Assembly: GCF_009765165.1 (NCBI RefSeq)
Contig: NZ_VLNU01000001.1
Location: 3,664,247 to 3,728,246 of the forward strand
Origin: Lysobacter panacisoli
GTDB taxonomy: Bacteria > Pseudomonadota > Gammaproteobacteria > Xanthomonadales > Xanthomonadaceae
DNA: 64,000 bases
Direction: 5' to 3'
The notes below the pieces were generated by a model. That model saw only the letters and a list, made by a program, of their open reading frames with translations, was not told where the DNA came from and did no database searches. Positions 16,801 through 23,964 of this stretch are shown one piece after another (the first letter of the stretch is position 1; each line of letters begins with the position of its first letter). Position numbers and translations under genes: made by a program.

Positions 16801-17202
16801 CTAGACGTTCAGTGAAAGCCAAGCGTCAACCTGATTCTTTAGGGTATGTAGCTGCATTTCGTAGTCGCCTGGCCATTCTCGGAAGGCTTTGCTCCGGATG
16901 AGTTCCAGCACATCGTCTGGAACTTGAGAGTTCTCGTAGCTGAAGAATTCTGATGCGGCGCCAAACTGGCTCTTCACCTTATGAAGTTGCATTTCATAGT
17001 CGTCCGCCCACTCTGTTAGGGCGGACGAAAAGACTTCGCTCACGAAGTCGTTTAGCTCAAGCCGCCCATAAAGATCCTGCAGCTCCCGGTAGGCGTTGAT
17101 CTGACTGTCCAGGGTATGTCTCTGCATCTCGAAGTCATCAGGCCACTCTGATCGCGCCTTTGCCATGATCTGCGCGCGCACGTCTTCCGGTATACCTGTC
17201 AT
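16801..17202 (-). CDS. Triple-repeat protein (three EWPDDYEMQ units)
   Basis: 133 aa made almost wholly of three ~42-residue repeats, each with A-x2-EW-x-DD/GDY-EMQ-x-H-x-L/V-x-x-Q-x-x-A: ARSEWPDDFEMQRHTLDSQ, ALTEWADDYEMQLHKVKSQ and AFREWPGDYEMQLHTLKNQ. Each repeat is preceded by a helix (EDVRAQIMAK, NDFVSEVFSS, DDVLELIRSK). I do not recognise a named function. A strong AGGAGG lies 6 nt before the ATG, the best ribosome site of the element, so it is probably abundant. As first gene of the leftward run and directly before the HEPN-like gene, it could be its antitoxin or sensor. Confidence 0.7.
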   Translation of the reverse strand: MTGIPEDVRAQIMAKARSEWPDDFEMQRHTLDSQINAYRELQDLYGRLELNDFVSEVFSSALTEWADDYEMQLHKVKSQFGAASEFFSYENSQVPDDVLELIRSKAFREWPGDYEMQLHTLKNQVDAWLSLNV

Positions 17203-17509
17203 ACGCCCCCTCCTGACGAGTCGGTAGCTACTGATCCACGAGCCTGCATCGGCATAACATCGGCATGTGTGCGAAAACGCGCCGGGGACGCCAATCGTTG
17301 GATCTGATGAATGGGATACCCCAGGACCCCGTCGCCTCCTGCGCAGCGCTGGCCCAGGGGGAGCTTATCGCAACGGATTCACCCCATCTGACGCAACCCG
17401 GCGACGGCCAGAGGCGGGGACAGGACCACCCGTCGTGACGATCGGTACAGCGCCCTGCTCGACCGGTCACGATGCGCCGGCACCGTTCGAAAGCTCTCGA
17501 CTAGGGGGG

Positions 17510-17528
17510 GGGGCAAATTCAGGGGCAA
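17510..17528 (+). repeat. Right-end GGGGCAA pair (likely arm-type sites)
   Basis: Two GGGGCAA copies start 12 nt apart (17510, 17522), matching the spacing and near-matching the spacer of the pair at 3344/3356. They lie 59 nt inside attR. Confidence 0.55.
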
Positions 17529-17586
17529 GCGACGGCACGCCGTCGTCACAAACAGCCTTTTTTATGGCCATTTTCTTGATACTTCA

Positions 17587-17605
17587 AGTCCCACTTCCGC
17601 ACCAG
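17587..17605 (+). repeat. attR-side core: partial copy of the tRNA-Leu 3' end
   Basis: AGTCCCACTTCCGCACCAG matches 3210-3229 except for one missing G. It marks the far end of the element. Confidence 0.82.
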
Positions 17606-17615
17606 AAACATGCTG

Positions 17616-17650
17616 AAGGCCAGGTTTCGCGACCTGGCCTTCTTCTTTTT
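17616..17650 (+). terminator. Rho-independent terminator, probably the displaced tRNA-Leu terminator
   Basis: AAGGCCAGGT / ACCTGGCCTT stem, TTCGCG loop, then CTTCTTTTT. It begins 11 nt after attR. Before integration this would have sat just downstream of tRNA-Leu, so it is best read as the original terminator pushed 14 kb away. Confidence 0.85.
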
Positions 17651-17664
17651 GTAGCGAACCATCG

Positions 17665-17684
17665 CCGCGCAACGCGTTGCGCGG
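17665..17684. repeat. Perfect 20-bp palindrome
   Basis: CCGCGCAACGCGTTGCGCGG is self-complementary over all 20 bases. It could be an operator or a small structured element; no regulator is linked to it. Confidence 0.4.
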
Positions 17685-17923
17685 AGATGCGACATTTTCC
17701 TTGCGCCATCGGCGCTGTTCGATGACGACGTGCGGAATCGGATATCTGCTGCGTCCGGCCCCTGTCAGGCGCGCCCCTATTTCACCCGACCCGGTTCGGC
17801 CTGAGCATTCGCCGTCGCGCGGGTGTCGAGGGCGGGCCGTCACGGCCCCTTCATCCTCCCTCCATCTCAATCTGCGAGACACGAAGCGTCGATGCTGGCG
17901 CGCCACGTTCCCCGGAGCACACC

Positions 17924-18148
17924 ATGTCGTTCGACACGTTCTGCGCTTACGACGATGACGGCAATCGCTATACGGTCTACGTGCGCCGCACCTACATCGA
18001 TATGCGGGGCAGCGGCGGCAGCGTCCGGGTGGAGGGTTTGCGCTCGTACCATCTCGGCGATGGCGGTGCGGTCGACCAGCTCGACGAGGAACGTTTCTCG
18101 ATCGCCGCGACGGGGCGCGAGCTGCGCACGCGCAGCATTGCGGCCTGA
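17924..18148 (+). CDS. Small conserved-looking protein of unknown function
   Basis: 74 aa, soluble, acidic/polar with a beta pattern (DDDGNRYTVYVRRTYIDMRG, GGSVRVEGLRSYHLGDGGAVDQLDEERFSIAATG). No signal peptide or membrane segment. It resembles short beta-sheet proteins that are common and unnamed in Xanthomonadaceae. The start has only a weak purine stretch upstream. First host gene after the element. Confidence 0.55.
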   Translation: MSFDTFCAYDDDGNRYTVYVRRTYIDMRGSGGSVRVEGLRSYHLGDGGAVDQLDEERFSIAATGRELRTRSIAA

Positions 18149-18175
18149 GGCGGAACGACGCGGCGCGGCTGCGGA

Positions 18176-18682
18176 CTACACGCCGGTCGCCACGCGGCGG
18201 TAACGCACTTCGACCGCCTTTGCCGCTTCGCCCTGCGGCGAGATGTTGGTCATGGTGATGATCAGCTCGTCGTCGCTGGGCTGCTCGATCTCGGTGCGCC
18301 AGTCCCAGCGCGGACCGCCCTGCCCGTCGCCGTAGCTTCCGAGCACGTTGAAATGGTCCGCGCTCGCCGGGCCGGCGGAGAACATGATGCTGGTACCGGT
18401 GGCGAAGCTCTCCACCCACGCCGACTCGAAGGCGTTGTCGTCCAGGTGCAGGCCGTAGATCGCGACGCCTTCGATCGGATCGTCGCCGAAGCGCGAGCGG
18501 TATTCGTGCAGCAGGAAGCGGCCGTCGAGGATGCCGCGGATGGTGCCGCGCTGCGGCGATTCGCAGGCGACGTGGTCGGGCTGGAACCACAAGCGGAAGG
18601 TGCCCTCCCATTCGCCGATCATGCGGGCGAGGCGGCGATGGCCGCCTTCGGCGATGGAGGCTTCGAATTCCTTCCTGCCCAT
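18176..18682 (-). CDS. DUF1579-like protein
   Basis: 168 aa from ATG 18682, chosen because GGGAG lies 6 nt before it; the longer upstream frame is not protein-like. The sequence RMIGEWEGTFRLWFQPDHVACESPQRGTIRGILDGRFLLHEYRSRFGDDPIEGVAIYGLHLDDNAFESAWVESFATG fits the lipocalin-like DUF1579 pattern (G-x-WEG at the start, G-R-x-L-x-x-Y, a central DS/W strand). Family function is unknown; probably a cytosolic beta-barrel. Convergent with the small gene to its left. Confidence 0.75.
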   Translation of the reverse strand: MGRKEFEASIAEGGHRRLARMIGEWEGTFRLWFQPDHVACESPQRGTIRGILDGRFLLHEYRSRFGDDPIEGVAIYGLHLDDNAFESAWVESFATGTSIMFSAGPASADHFNVLGSYGDGQGGPRWDWRTEIEQPSDDELIITMTNISPQGEAAKAVEVRYRRVATGV

Positions 18683-18726
18683 GCGGCGCTCCCGTTGGCG
18701 TGACGGCGGGCGCCTGCGGACGCCGG

Positions 18727-18933
18727 TCAGGGCAGCAGCGTACCGAACACCACGCGCGAACGCTCGTCGTAGATGCGAAGCCACAGGGCCTGGCGGCAGG
18801 ATTCGGCGCAGCGCTTGGCCTGGGGCAATACGGCGGCGAGCGCGGCTTCGGCGCTCACGTAATCGACGGAGGCCTCGGCAAGCTGCTGGGCGAGTGCGCC
18901 ACCGTCATGGCGGGAGAGTTCGACGCGGTACAT
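18727..18933 (-). CDS. Small hypothetical protein
   Basis: 68 aa from ATG 18933, with AAGGA 4 nt upstream. Begins MYRVELSRHDGGALAQQL, followed by a helix with two cysteines (QAKRCAESCRQALWLRIYDERSRVVF). No domain recognised. Lies 44 nt before the DUF1579-like gene in the same direction, so the two may be co-transcribed. Confidence 0.5.
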   Translation of the reverse strand: MYRVELSRHDGGALAQQLAEASVDYVSAEAALAAVLPQAKRCAESCRQALWLRIYDERSRVVFGTLLP

Positions 18934-19112
18934 TGGTCCTTCCAGCGGGGGCTTGGGTCCACGACGTGGACGGAAAGATGGCATCCGCAGGTTGCCGCAC
19001 GAGCCGCGCCGCCGCAGTCAGTCGCGGTCGCGGGTGACTGTAGGAGTTTCCCTACGCCAAACTTCCGGGTGGAGCTGAACGTTCACATGTATCCGCTTAC
19101 AGAGCGCCGCGT

Positions 19113-19910
19113 ATGTGCCTGATCGCCCTCGCGTGGCGTGCGCATCCACGTTATCGGCTGGCGCTGATCGCCAATCGCGACGAGGCGCATGCGCGCGCCG
19201 CCGTGCCGGCCGGGGTCGACCCGGACGACCCGACGCTCTATGGCGGCCGCGACCTGCTCGCCGGCGGCAGCTGGCTGCTGGCCTCCACGCACACGCGCCT
19301 GGCCGCCGTCACCAACGTGCGCGCCGGCGCGGCCGAGGGCACCATGCCGCGTTCACGCGGCGCGCTGGTGCGCGATTTCGCCGGGGGACGTGACGCCAGC
19401 GACGCGTTCATCGGTGCACTCGCGCCACACGCCGCCGAGTACGGCCGCTTCAACCTGCTCGCCTGGGACGGGGAACGCCTCGGCTTCGCAAGCAACCATC
19501 CCGGCTTTCGCACACAGGACGTCGCGCCGGGCTTCCATGCGATGTCCAACGGCCCCTTCGACGCCCCGTGGCCCAAGAGCAGCCACGCGGTGGCGGCACT
19601 GAAGGCCTGGCTCGACGGTCCCGCTGCGCGCGATGGCGCGATCGAAGATGGCGCGCTCGCGCCGCTGTTCGACGCACTCGCGGACACCACGCCCGGACCC
19701 GACGACGCCCTGCCCGACACCGGCGTCGGACTGGACCTCGAACGCCGCCTGTCGCCCGCGTTCGTGCGCGGGCTGCACTACGGCACGCGCTGCAGCACCG
19801 TGGTGCTGGTGGACGAGGCGCGCGTCGTGTTCGTCGAACAGAGCTTCGGCCCGGAAGGCGTGCCGCTGGGGCGGACACGGGGCGTCCTCACGCTCGATCC
19901 CCCACGGTGA
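19113..19910 (+). CDS. NRDE (TANGO2-like) family protein
   Basis: 265 aa. Begins MCLIALAWRAHPRYRLALIANRDE: the N-terminal Met-Cys and the family-defining NRDE are both present, followed by GGRDLLAGGSWL and AAVTNVRAGA. Cys2 sits where Ntn-type hydrolases carry their nucleophile. TANGO2 homologues are linked to haem handling and lipid metabolism in other organisms, but the bacterial function is not established. Full length for the family. Stands alone, divergent from the small genes to its left. Confidence 0.88.
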   Translation: MCLIALAWRAHPRYRLALIANRDEAHARAAVPAGVDPDDPTLYGGRDLLAGGSWLLASTHTRLAAVTNVRAGAAEGTMPRSRGALVRDFAGGRDASDAFIGALAPHAAEYGRFNLLAWDGERLGFASNHPGFRTQDVAPGFHAMSNGPFDAPWPKSSHAVAALKAWLDGPAARDGAIEDGALAPLFDALADTTPGPDDALPDTGVGLDLERRLSPAFVRGLHYGTRCSTVVLVDEARVVFVEQSFGPEGVPLGRTRGVLTLDPPR

Positions 19911-20023
19911 CGCCAGCTCCTGCCCGCGTCGTTGCGCGAGACGGACACAGCAGTGCAATCGCGTACAAGGTGGCGGGCGCGCATCGGCCTAACATGTGTC
20001 ACCCCGCCCCTGCCCCCGCCCTC

Positions 20024-20941
20024 ATGGAAACCCTGGTCCACCTGATCGCCGTGTACGGCCTGCTGGTCGTATTCGTCAGCGTGTTCCTCGACCAGGGCGG
20101 CATTCCGGTCCCGGCCTATCCGCCGATCATCCTCACCGCCGCGCTGGCGGTGGACCAGGGCAAAAGCCTGTGGCCGATCGTGCTGGTCGCCGCGGGTGCG
20201 GCCGTGATGGCCGACTGGCTCTGGTACATCGGCGGGCGCCGGCTCGGCGCGAAGCTGTTGCGGCTGATGTGCCGGCTCTCGCTGTCTCCCGATTCGTGCG
20301 TGCTGATGACGCGCGGCATCTACGGCCGCTGGGGCGCTCCGTCGCTGATCGTCGCCAAATTCGTGCCCGGCTTCGCCGCAGTCGCCACCACGCTCGCCGG
20401 CGAAACCGGTACGCGTGCGGGCCGGTTCCTTCTGTTCGACGGCATCGGCGCGCTGCTCTGGGCCGGACTCGCGGTCGCGCTCGGCGCGATATTCCACGAA
20501 GCCGTGAACAGCGTGCTCGAACGCCTCGAAGACCTGGGCCGCTACGCGCTGCCGGCCATCCTCGGCCTGATCGTCATCTTCATCGCGTGGAAGCTGTGGC
20601 GTCGCCAGAGTTTCCTGCGCCAGCTGCGCATGGCCCGGATCACGCCCGCCGAGCTGAGCCAGCTCATCAGCGGCGGCACCTCGCCACTGATCCTCGACGT
20701 GCGCCCGGAACCGCAACGCGCGCTCAGCGGCTGGATTCCCGGCGCGGTGTTCGTGCGCACCATCGGCGAAGCGGCGCTGACGCCGCACGACGAAGTCGTC
20801 GTGTACTGCGACTGTCCGAACGAAGCCTCCGCCGCGGTGCTCGCGCGCGCGCTCAACAAGCACGGCTTCAAGCGCGTGCGCCCGCTGGCTGGCGGCTTCC
20901 AGGCATGGAAGGACGACGGCCACGACGTGGCCTTCGAGTGA
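20024..20941 (+). CDS. DedA-family membrane protein fused to a C-terminal rhodanese domain
   Basis: 305 aa (ATG 20024; an alternative ATG is at 19994). Residues ~1-200 are the DedA/SNARE-assoc domain: FLDQGGIPVPAYPPIILTAALA, ADWLWYIGGRRLG, GRWGAPSLIVAKFVPGFAAVATTLAGETG. The charged cytoplasmic remainder (~210-305) is a rhodanese domain with LILDVRPEPQRALSGWIPGA and the active loop VVVYCDCPNEASAA, whose cysteines are in place. DedA proteins act as lipid scramblases or transporters; the fused rhodanese suggests sulfur or thiol coupling, which is not proven. The fusion recurs in Proteobacteria. Confidence 0.9.
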   Translation: METLVHLIAVYGLLVVFVSVFLDQGGIPVPAYPPIILTAALAVDQGKSLWPIVLVAAGAAVMADWLWYIGGRRLGAKLLRLMCRLSLSPDSCVLMTRGIYGRWGAPSLIVAKFVPGFAAVATTLAGETGTRAGRFLLFDGIGALLWAGLAVALGAIFHEAVNSVLERLEDLGRYALPAILGLIVIFIAWKLWRRQSFLRQLRMARITPAELSQLISGGTSPLILDVRPEPQRALSGWIPGAVFVRTIGEAALTPHDEVVVYCDCPNEASAAVLARALNKHGFKRVRPLAGGFQAWKDDGHDVAFE

Positions 20942-20947
20942 ATCGCG

Positions 20948-21394
20948 CTACGCGCGCGCCCACGGCCACCAGCCGCGCCCCGTGCTCGCGTAGCGGTCGG
21001 CCGCACGCTCGAACCGGTTGCGCACGCTGATCCCACCCGACACGAGATAGAGCGGCAGGAACAGCGGCCCCAGCACGAGGTACTGGTACACATGCGCGCG
21101 TTCGTGGTCGGCCAGCAGGATCGACGGTTCCTGCGCGTGTCCGGCGCGGTGCGCGTAAGTCACGCACGGCGATTCCAGGTCGTCGCCGGTATGCAGGATC
21201 ACGTTGCCGAAGGTGATCGCCCCGCCCGGCCCCCACGGCCAGCGATGGAACACCAGCGCCATCTCGCGGCGACGCCAGTGCGCGTGCGCGCCGAACATCA
21301 GGCCGGCGGCACCGAGCATCAGGCCCAGCAGCGTGTTGGGCAGCGTCCACAACGCGCCCAGCAGCACCAGCAATCGCAGCACGGCGGTCGGCAT
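20948..21394 (-). CDS. Membrane protein of unknown function with a DHExxH-like motif
   Basis: 148 aa with an N-terminal hydrophobic region (residues ~5-38) and a second one at ~105-122. The segment ILLADHERAHVYQYLVLGPLFLPLYLVSGG holds the only striking motif: D-HE-R-AH resembles a zinc-metallopeptidase HExxH but lacks the standard spacing (HERAH is H-E-x-x-H if the first His is taken as ligand). It ends with RFERAADRYASTGRGWWPWA. Probably a widespread uncharacterised inner-membrane protein. Convergent with the DedA-rhodanese gene. Confidence 0.7.
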   Translation of the reverse strand: MPTAVLRLLVLLGALWTLPNTLLGLMLGAAGLMFGAHAHWRRREMALVFHRWPWGPGGAITFGNVILHTGDDLESPCVTYAHRAGHAQEPSILLADHERAHVYQYLVLGPLFLPLYLVSGGISVRNRFERAADRYASTGRGWWPWARA

Positions 21395-21426
21395 GGGCGA
21401 AGCCTAACCGATCGCAACCGGCACCC

Positions 21427-21636
21427 TCATGTGGTGCGGCAATCCTCTTCCGGGATCAGCAGCCAGAGGATCAGGTACACGAGGATGCCGGGGAACGCCG
21501 CCGAGACGATCGATGCCAGCACGTAGCCCACGCGCAGCAGGGTCTTGTTCCAGCCGAAACGCCGGGATATCCCGGCGAGGACGCCGGCGACCATGCGGTC
21601 GTCGCGGCAGCGGAAAAGGGATCGCGTGACGTTCAT
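21427..21636 (-). CDS. PspC-domain protein
   Basis: 69 aa with an ideal AGGAGG-type ribosome site. LFRCRDDRMVAGVLAGISRRFGWNKTLLRVGYVLASIVSAAFPGILVYLILWLLIPEE is a single PspC domain: amphipathic GV.AGIA-like start, then one transmembrane helix. PspC proteins sense inner-membrane stress and activate phage-shock responses; this stand-alone short form has no pspA/B beside it. Confidence 0.88.
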   Translation of the reverse strand: MNVTRSLFRCRDDRMVAGVLAGISRRFGWNKTLLRVGYVLASIVSAAFPGILVYLILWLLIPEEDCRTT

Positions 21637-21682
21637 GCGCGCGCTCCTCCTCGGGGCGACGCGCGCAGTCTAGTCCCGGGGC

Positions 21683-22069
21683 TCAGGGCGCGGCGTGACG
21701 AATCGCGCTCAGGCGCGCACCCAGCCAGGCGGCCGACGACATGGGGGACTTGCCGGGGCAGCGCACCGCGTAGGCCTTGCCGCTCATGCTGCTACGGGTG
21801 CCCGCGCCCTCGATGAACTGCTCGGCGCTGGCGACGAGGTCGCGCTTGACCAGGTAGTCGTATTTGCGACGCAGGTGCGCCTGCGCCTCGTCCGCGGGGT
21901 ACCAGCGGCCGTTGCGCTGGAACTCGCAGCCCGACGTGCCCAGCGCGACGATCAGCTGCTCGATCTCGCGCTGCGCCTTGGCCGGCGGCGCCGCCTGCGC
22001 AAGGCCTACGACGACCAGCGCCAGCAGCGCGGCGCTCAGCAATCGCGGTCGGCGGACGGCGTCGTTCAT
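21683..22069 (-). CDS. DUF5329 family periplasmic protein
   Basis: 128 aa with a signal peptide (RRPRLLSAALLALVVVGLAQA, cleavage near residue 26). The mature part carries the family pattern: REIEQLIVALGTSGCEFQRNGRWYPADEAQAHLRRKYDYL and SSMSGKAYAVRCPGKSPMSSAAWL. Two cysteines (in TSGCEF and VRCPG) may pair. Function unknown. Lies 7 nt downstream of the SGNH hydrolase stop, so the two form an operon. Confidence 0.8.
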   Translation of the reverse strand: MNDAVRRPRLLSAALLALVVVGLAQAAPPAKAQREIEQLIVALGTSGCEFQRNGRWYPADEAQAHLRRKYDYLVKRDLVASAEQFIEGAGTRSSMSGKAYAVRCPGKSPMSSAAWLGARLSAIRHAAP

Positions 22070-22076
22070 GCGTCGA

Positions 22077-22778
22077 TTACAACCCCGACAACCACGGCCG
22101 CACCACCCCGGTCCAGATCGCGTAGCCGCTCGCGTTCAGGTGCAGGCCGTCCTCGACGAACAGTTCCTCGCGCGGCTGGCCCTGTGCGTCGAGCATCGGC
22201 AGGTACACGTCGAGATAGGCGACGTCGTGGTCCTTCGCATACGCGCGCACCCGTGCATTGGCCTCGCGCACCTTCGGCAGCAGCGCCGCGCGCGAGGGAC
22301 TGGGCTTGATCGCTATGAAGGCGATCGGCAATCCCGGCTGCGCTTCGCGCACGCGCTCGACGAACGAGACGAAGTCGTCGCGCACCTGCAGCGGCGTGCG
22401 ACCTTCGAACAGGTCGTTGTCGCCGGCGTAGAACACGACCGCGCGCGGCTGGTACGGCGCCACGATGCGGTCGGCGTAGTAGGTCGAATCGCGCACGCGC
22501 GAGCCGCCGAAGCCGCGATTGATCAGCGCCACGCCCGGGAAATCGTCGTGCAGGCTGTCCCACAGACGGATCGAGGAACTGCCGACGAACACCACCGAGC
22601 CCGGCATGCGCCGCACCAGCGCGTCGGCCTGTTCGAACGCGGCGATGTCCGCTTCGAACTGGCTGGAGTCTGCGACCACCGGAGGCGGCGGTGCGGTACT
22701 GGTGGACGGCGTGTTTGCCGTGTGCGTGGCGCACGCGCCGAGGAAAACGAGGCAGGACAACAGTACGAATCGGATCAC
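22077..22778 (-). CDS. SGNH/GDSL hydrolase lipoprotein
   Basis: 233 aa. Lipobox LGAC puts the lipidated cysteine at residue 16. The four SGNH blocks are present: VGSSSIRLW (catalytic Ser in residues 66-69), NRGFGGSR, GDNDLFEG, and DGLHLNASGY with catalytic Asp and His. The family hydrolyses esters of lipids or acetylated glycans; the substrate cannot be inferred. Membrane-anchored in the periplasm. First gene of a pair with the DUF5329 gene. Confidence 0.88.
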   Translation of the reverse strand: MIRFVLLSCLVFLGACATHTANTPSTSTAPPPPVVADSSQFEADIAAFEQADALVRRMPGSVVFVGSSSIRLWDSLHDDFPGVALINRGFGGSRVRDSTYYADRIVAPYQPRAVVFYAGDNDLFEGRTPLQVRDDFVSFVERVREAQPGLPIAFIAIKPSPSRAALLPKVREANARVRAYAKDHDVAYLDVYLPMLDAQGQPREELFVEDGLHLNASGYAIWTGVVRPWLSGL

Positions 22779-22887
22779 GGGGCATTCCTTCTGGATCTGC
22801 CAAGTGTGACACGCGATTCCGTCGACGATGCGACACGCAATGCGGATCGCCGACCGCGATCACATCGCGATCGCGCATCGCGTTTCG

Positions 22888-23964
22888 TCAACGCGAACGC
22901 TGCGCCAGCCAGTCGTGGATCGCGCCCGGCACTTCGCGCTGCGCACGACTCGACACATAAATGCCGATGTGACCACCCTTGAACGAAAGCTCGCTGTAGT
23001 CGTCGCTGCCGACCAGTCCCGACAGCGCCTTCGACGATGCCGGCGGCACCAGGTGATCCTGCTCGGCGAAGATGTTCAGCACCGGCATCCCGACGCTGCG
23101 CAGGTCCACCGCGCGACCGCCGATGTCGATGCCGCCCTTGACGAAACCGTTGCCCTGGTAGAACTGCTTGACGAACTGGCGGAACGCCTCGCCGGCCTGG
23201 TCGGGCGAATCGAAGATCCACTTCTCCATGCGCAGAAAATCCTCCAGCGCCTTGCGGTCGTCCAGCACGTCGACCAGTCCCACGTACTTCTGCACGAACA
23301 GCCGCCACGGCTTGAGCGTGAGGTAGCACCAGTTCATCACGTCCGCCGGCACGTTGCCGAGGGTGTCGACGAACAGGTCCACATCCAGCCCACGCGTCCA
23401 GTTGCCGAGCATGTTGTCGCTGGTGTGGAAATCCACCGGCGTCACCATCGTGATCAGGTTGCGCACCTTCGCCGCGTTGAGCGCGGCGTAGCACAGCGAG
23501 AACGCGCCGCCCTGGCAGATGCCGAGCAGGTTCACCGCGTCCATGCGGTATTCGCGGCGCAGGTGGTCCACCGCGCCGCCGATGTAGCGCTGGATGTAGT
23601 CCTCCAGTTCGAGGTAGCGGTCCGAGCGGTCCGGATAGCCCCAGTCGAGCACGTACACGTCCTCGCCGCGTTCGAGCAGGCCGCGCACGATCGACTTGTC
23701 GTCCTGCAGATCGACCATGTACGGACGATTGACCAGCGCGTAGACGATCAGCAGCGGCACCTTCGCCGTCGGCGCGCGCTCACCGCGGAAGCGGTACAGC
23801 ACGACCTTGCCGTCGCGCCAGACTTCCTCGCGTGCGGTCGCGCCGTAATCGATGTCGTGCACCTGGTGCAGCGTGTCCAGACCGGCGCGCAGCTTGGCCT
23901 GGAAGCGCAGCGATTCCTGCGCCAGCACGTCGGGGGTGAAACCCAGCGGACCCAGTCCGTCCAT
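22888..23964 (-). CDS. phaC: Class III polyhydroxyalkanoate synthase subunit PhaC
   Basis: 358 aa, the usual length of class III PhaC. Polymerises (R)-3-hydroxyacyl-CoA into PHA at the granule surface together with PhaE. The lipase-like box is GICQGG with Cys150 in place of serine; the other triad members are Asp303 (AEQDHLVPP) and His332 (GGHIGIYVS). VYALVNRPYMVDLQDDKSIVRGLLERG and DVYVLDWGYP are also typical. Its ATG overlaps the phaE stop (TGATG), so subunits are made in fixed ratio. The open frame extends far upstream inside phaE but this is a shadow. Confidence 0.95.
   Translation of the reverse strand: MDGLGPLGFTPDVLAQESLRFQAKLRAGLDTLHQVHDIDYGATAREEVWRDGKVVLYRFRGERAPTAKVPLLIVYALVNRPYMVDLQDDKSIVRGLLERGEDVYVLDWGYPDRSDRYLELEDYIQRYIGGAVDHLRREYRMDAVNLLGICQGGAFSLCYAALNAAKVRNLITMVTPVDFHTSDNMLGNWTRGLDVDLFVDTLGNVPADVMNWCYLTLKPWRLFVQKYVGLVDVLDDRKALEDFLRMEKWIFDSPDQAGEAFRQFVKQFYQGNGFVKGGIDIGGRAVDLRSVGMPVLNIFAEQDHLVPPASSKALSGLVGSDDYSELSFKGGHIGIYVSSRAQREVPGAIHDWLAQRSR

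Larger units (their letters stand above)
3210..17605. mobile_element. 14.4-kb tRNA-Leu integrative element carrying defence-type cargo
   Basis: Bounded by a repeat of the tRNA 3' end (3210-3229 and 17587-17605). A tyrosine integrase is the first gene inside, next to the tRNA, as in P4-like islands and phage satellites. Order: integrase, unknown, AlpA-like regulator, replication module, then MazG, EVE/PUA-HNH, DUF262-HNH, PIN plus 801-aa protein, and a leftward four-gene run. No conjugation, capsid or portal genes are seen, so it probably needs a helper to move between cells, or moves passively. Composition of the cargo from ~8 to 17 kb is visibly less GC-rich than the core genes on either side. 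Confidence 0.88.
17203..17923. other. Right end of the element and its junction with the chromosome, no gene
   Basis: 721 bases without a convincing gene. From left to right they hold the promoter region of the leftward run, two GGGGCAA motifs (17510-17528), the attR core (17587-17605), a strong terminator (17616-17650) and a perfect 20-bp palindrome (17665-17684). An 80-codon leftward frame at 17228-17470 has no ribosome site or recognisable content. Confidence 0.6.

Noticed and set aside
17228..17470. 80-codon leftward frame
   Set aside because: No ribosome site, no homology, and it lies in the end region of the element.
17587..17605. Second tRNA gene
   Set aside because: Only the 3' end sequence is present; there is no anticodon arm or D arm.
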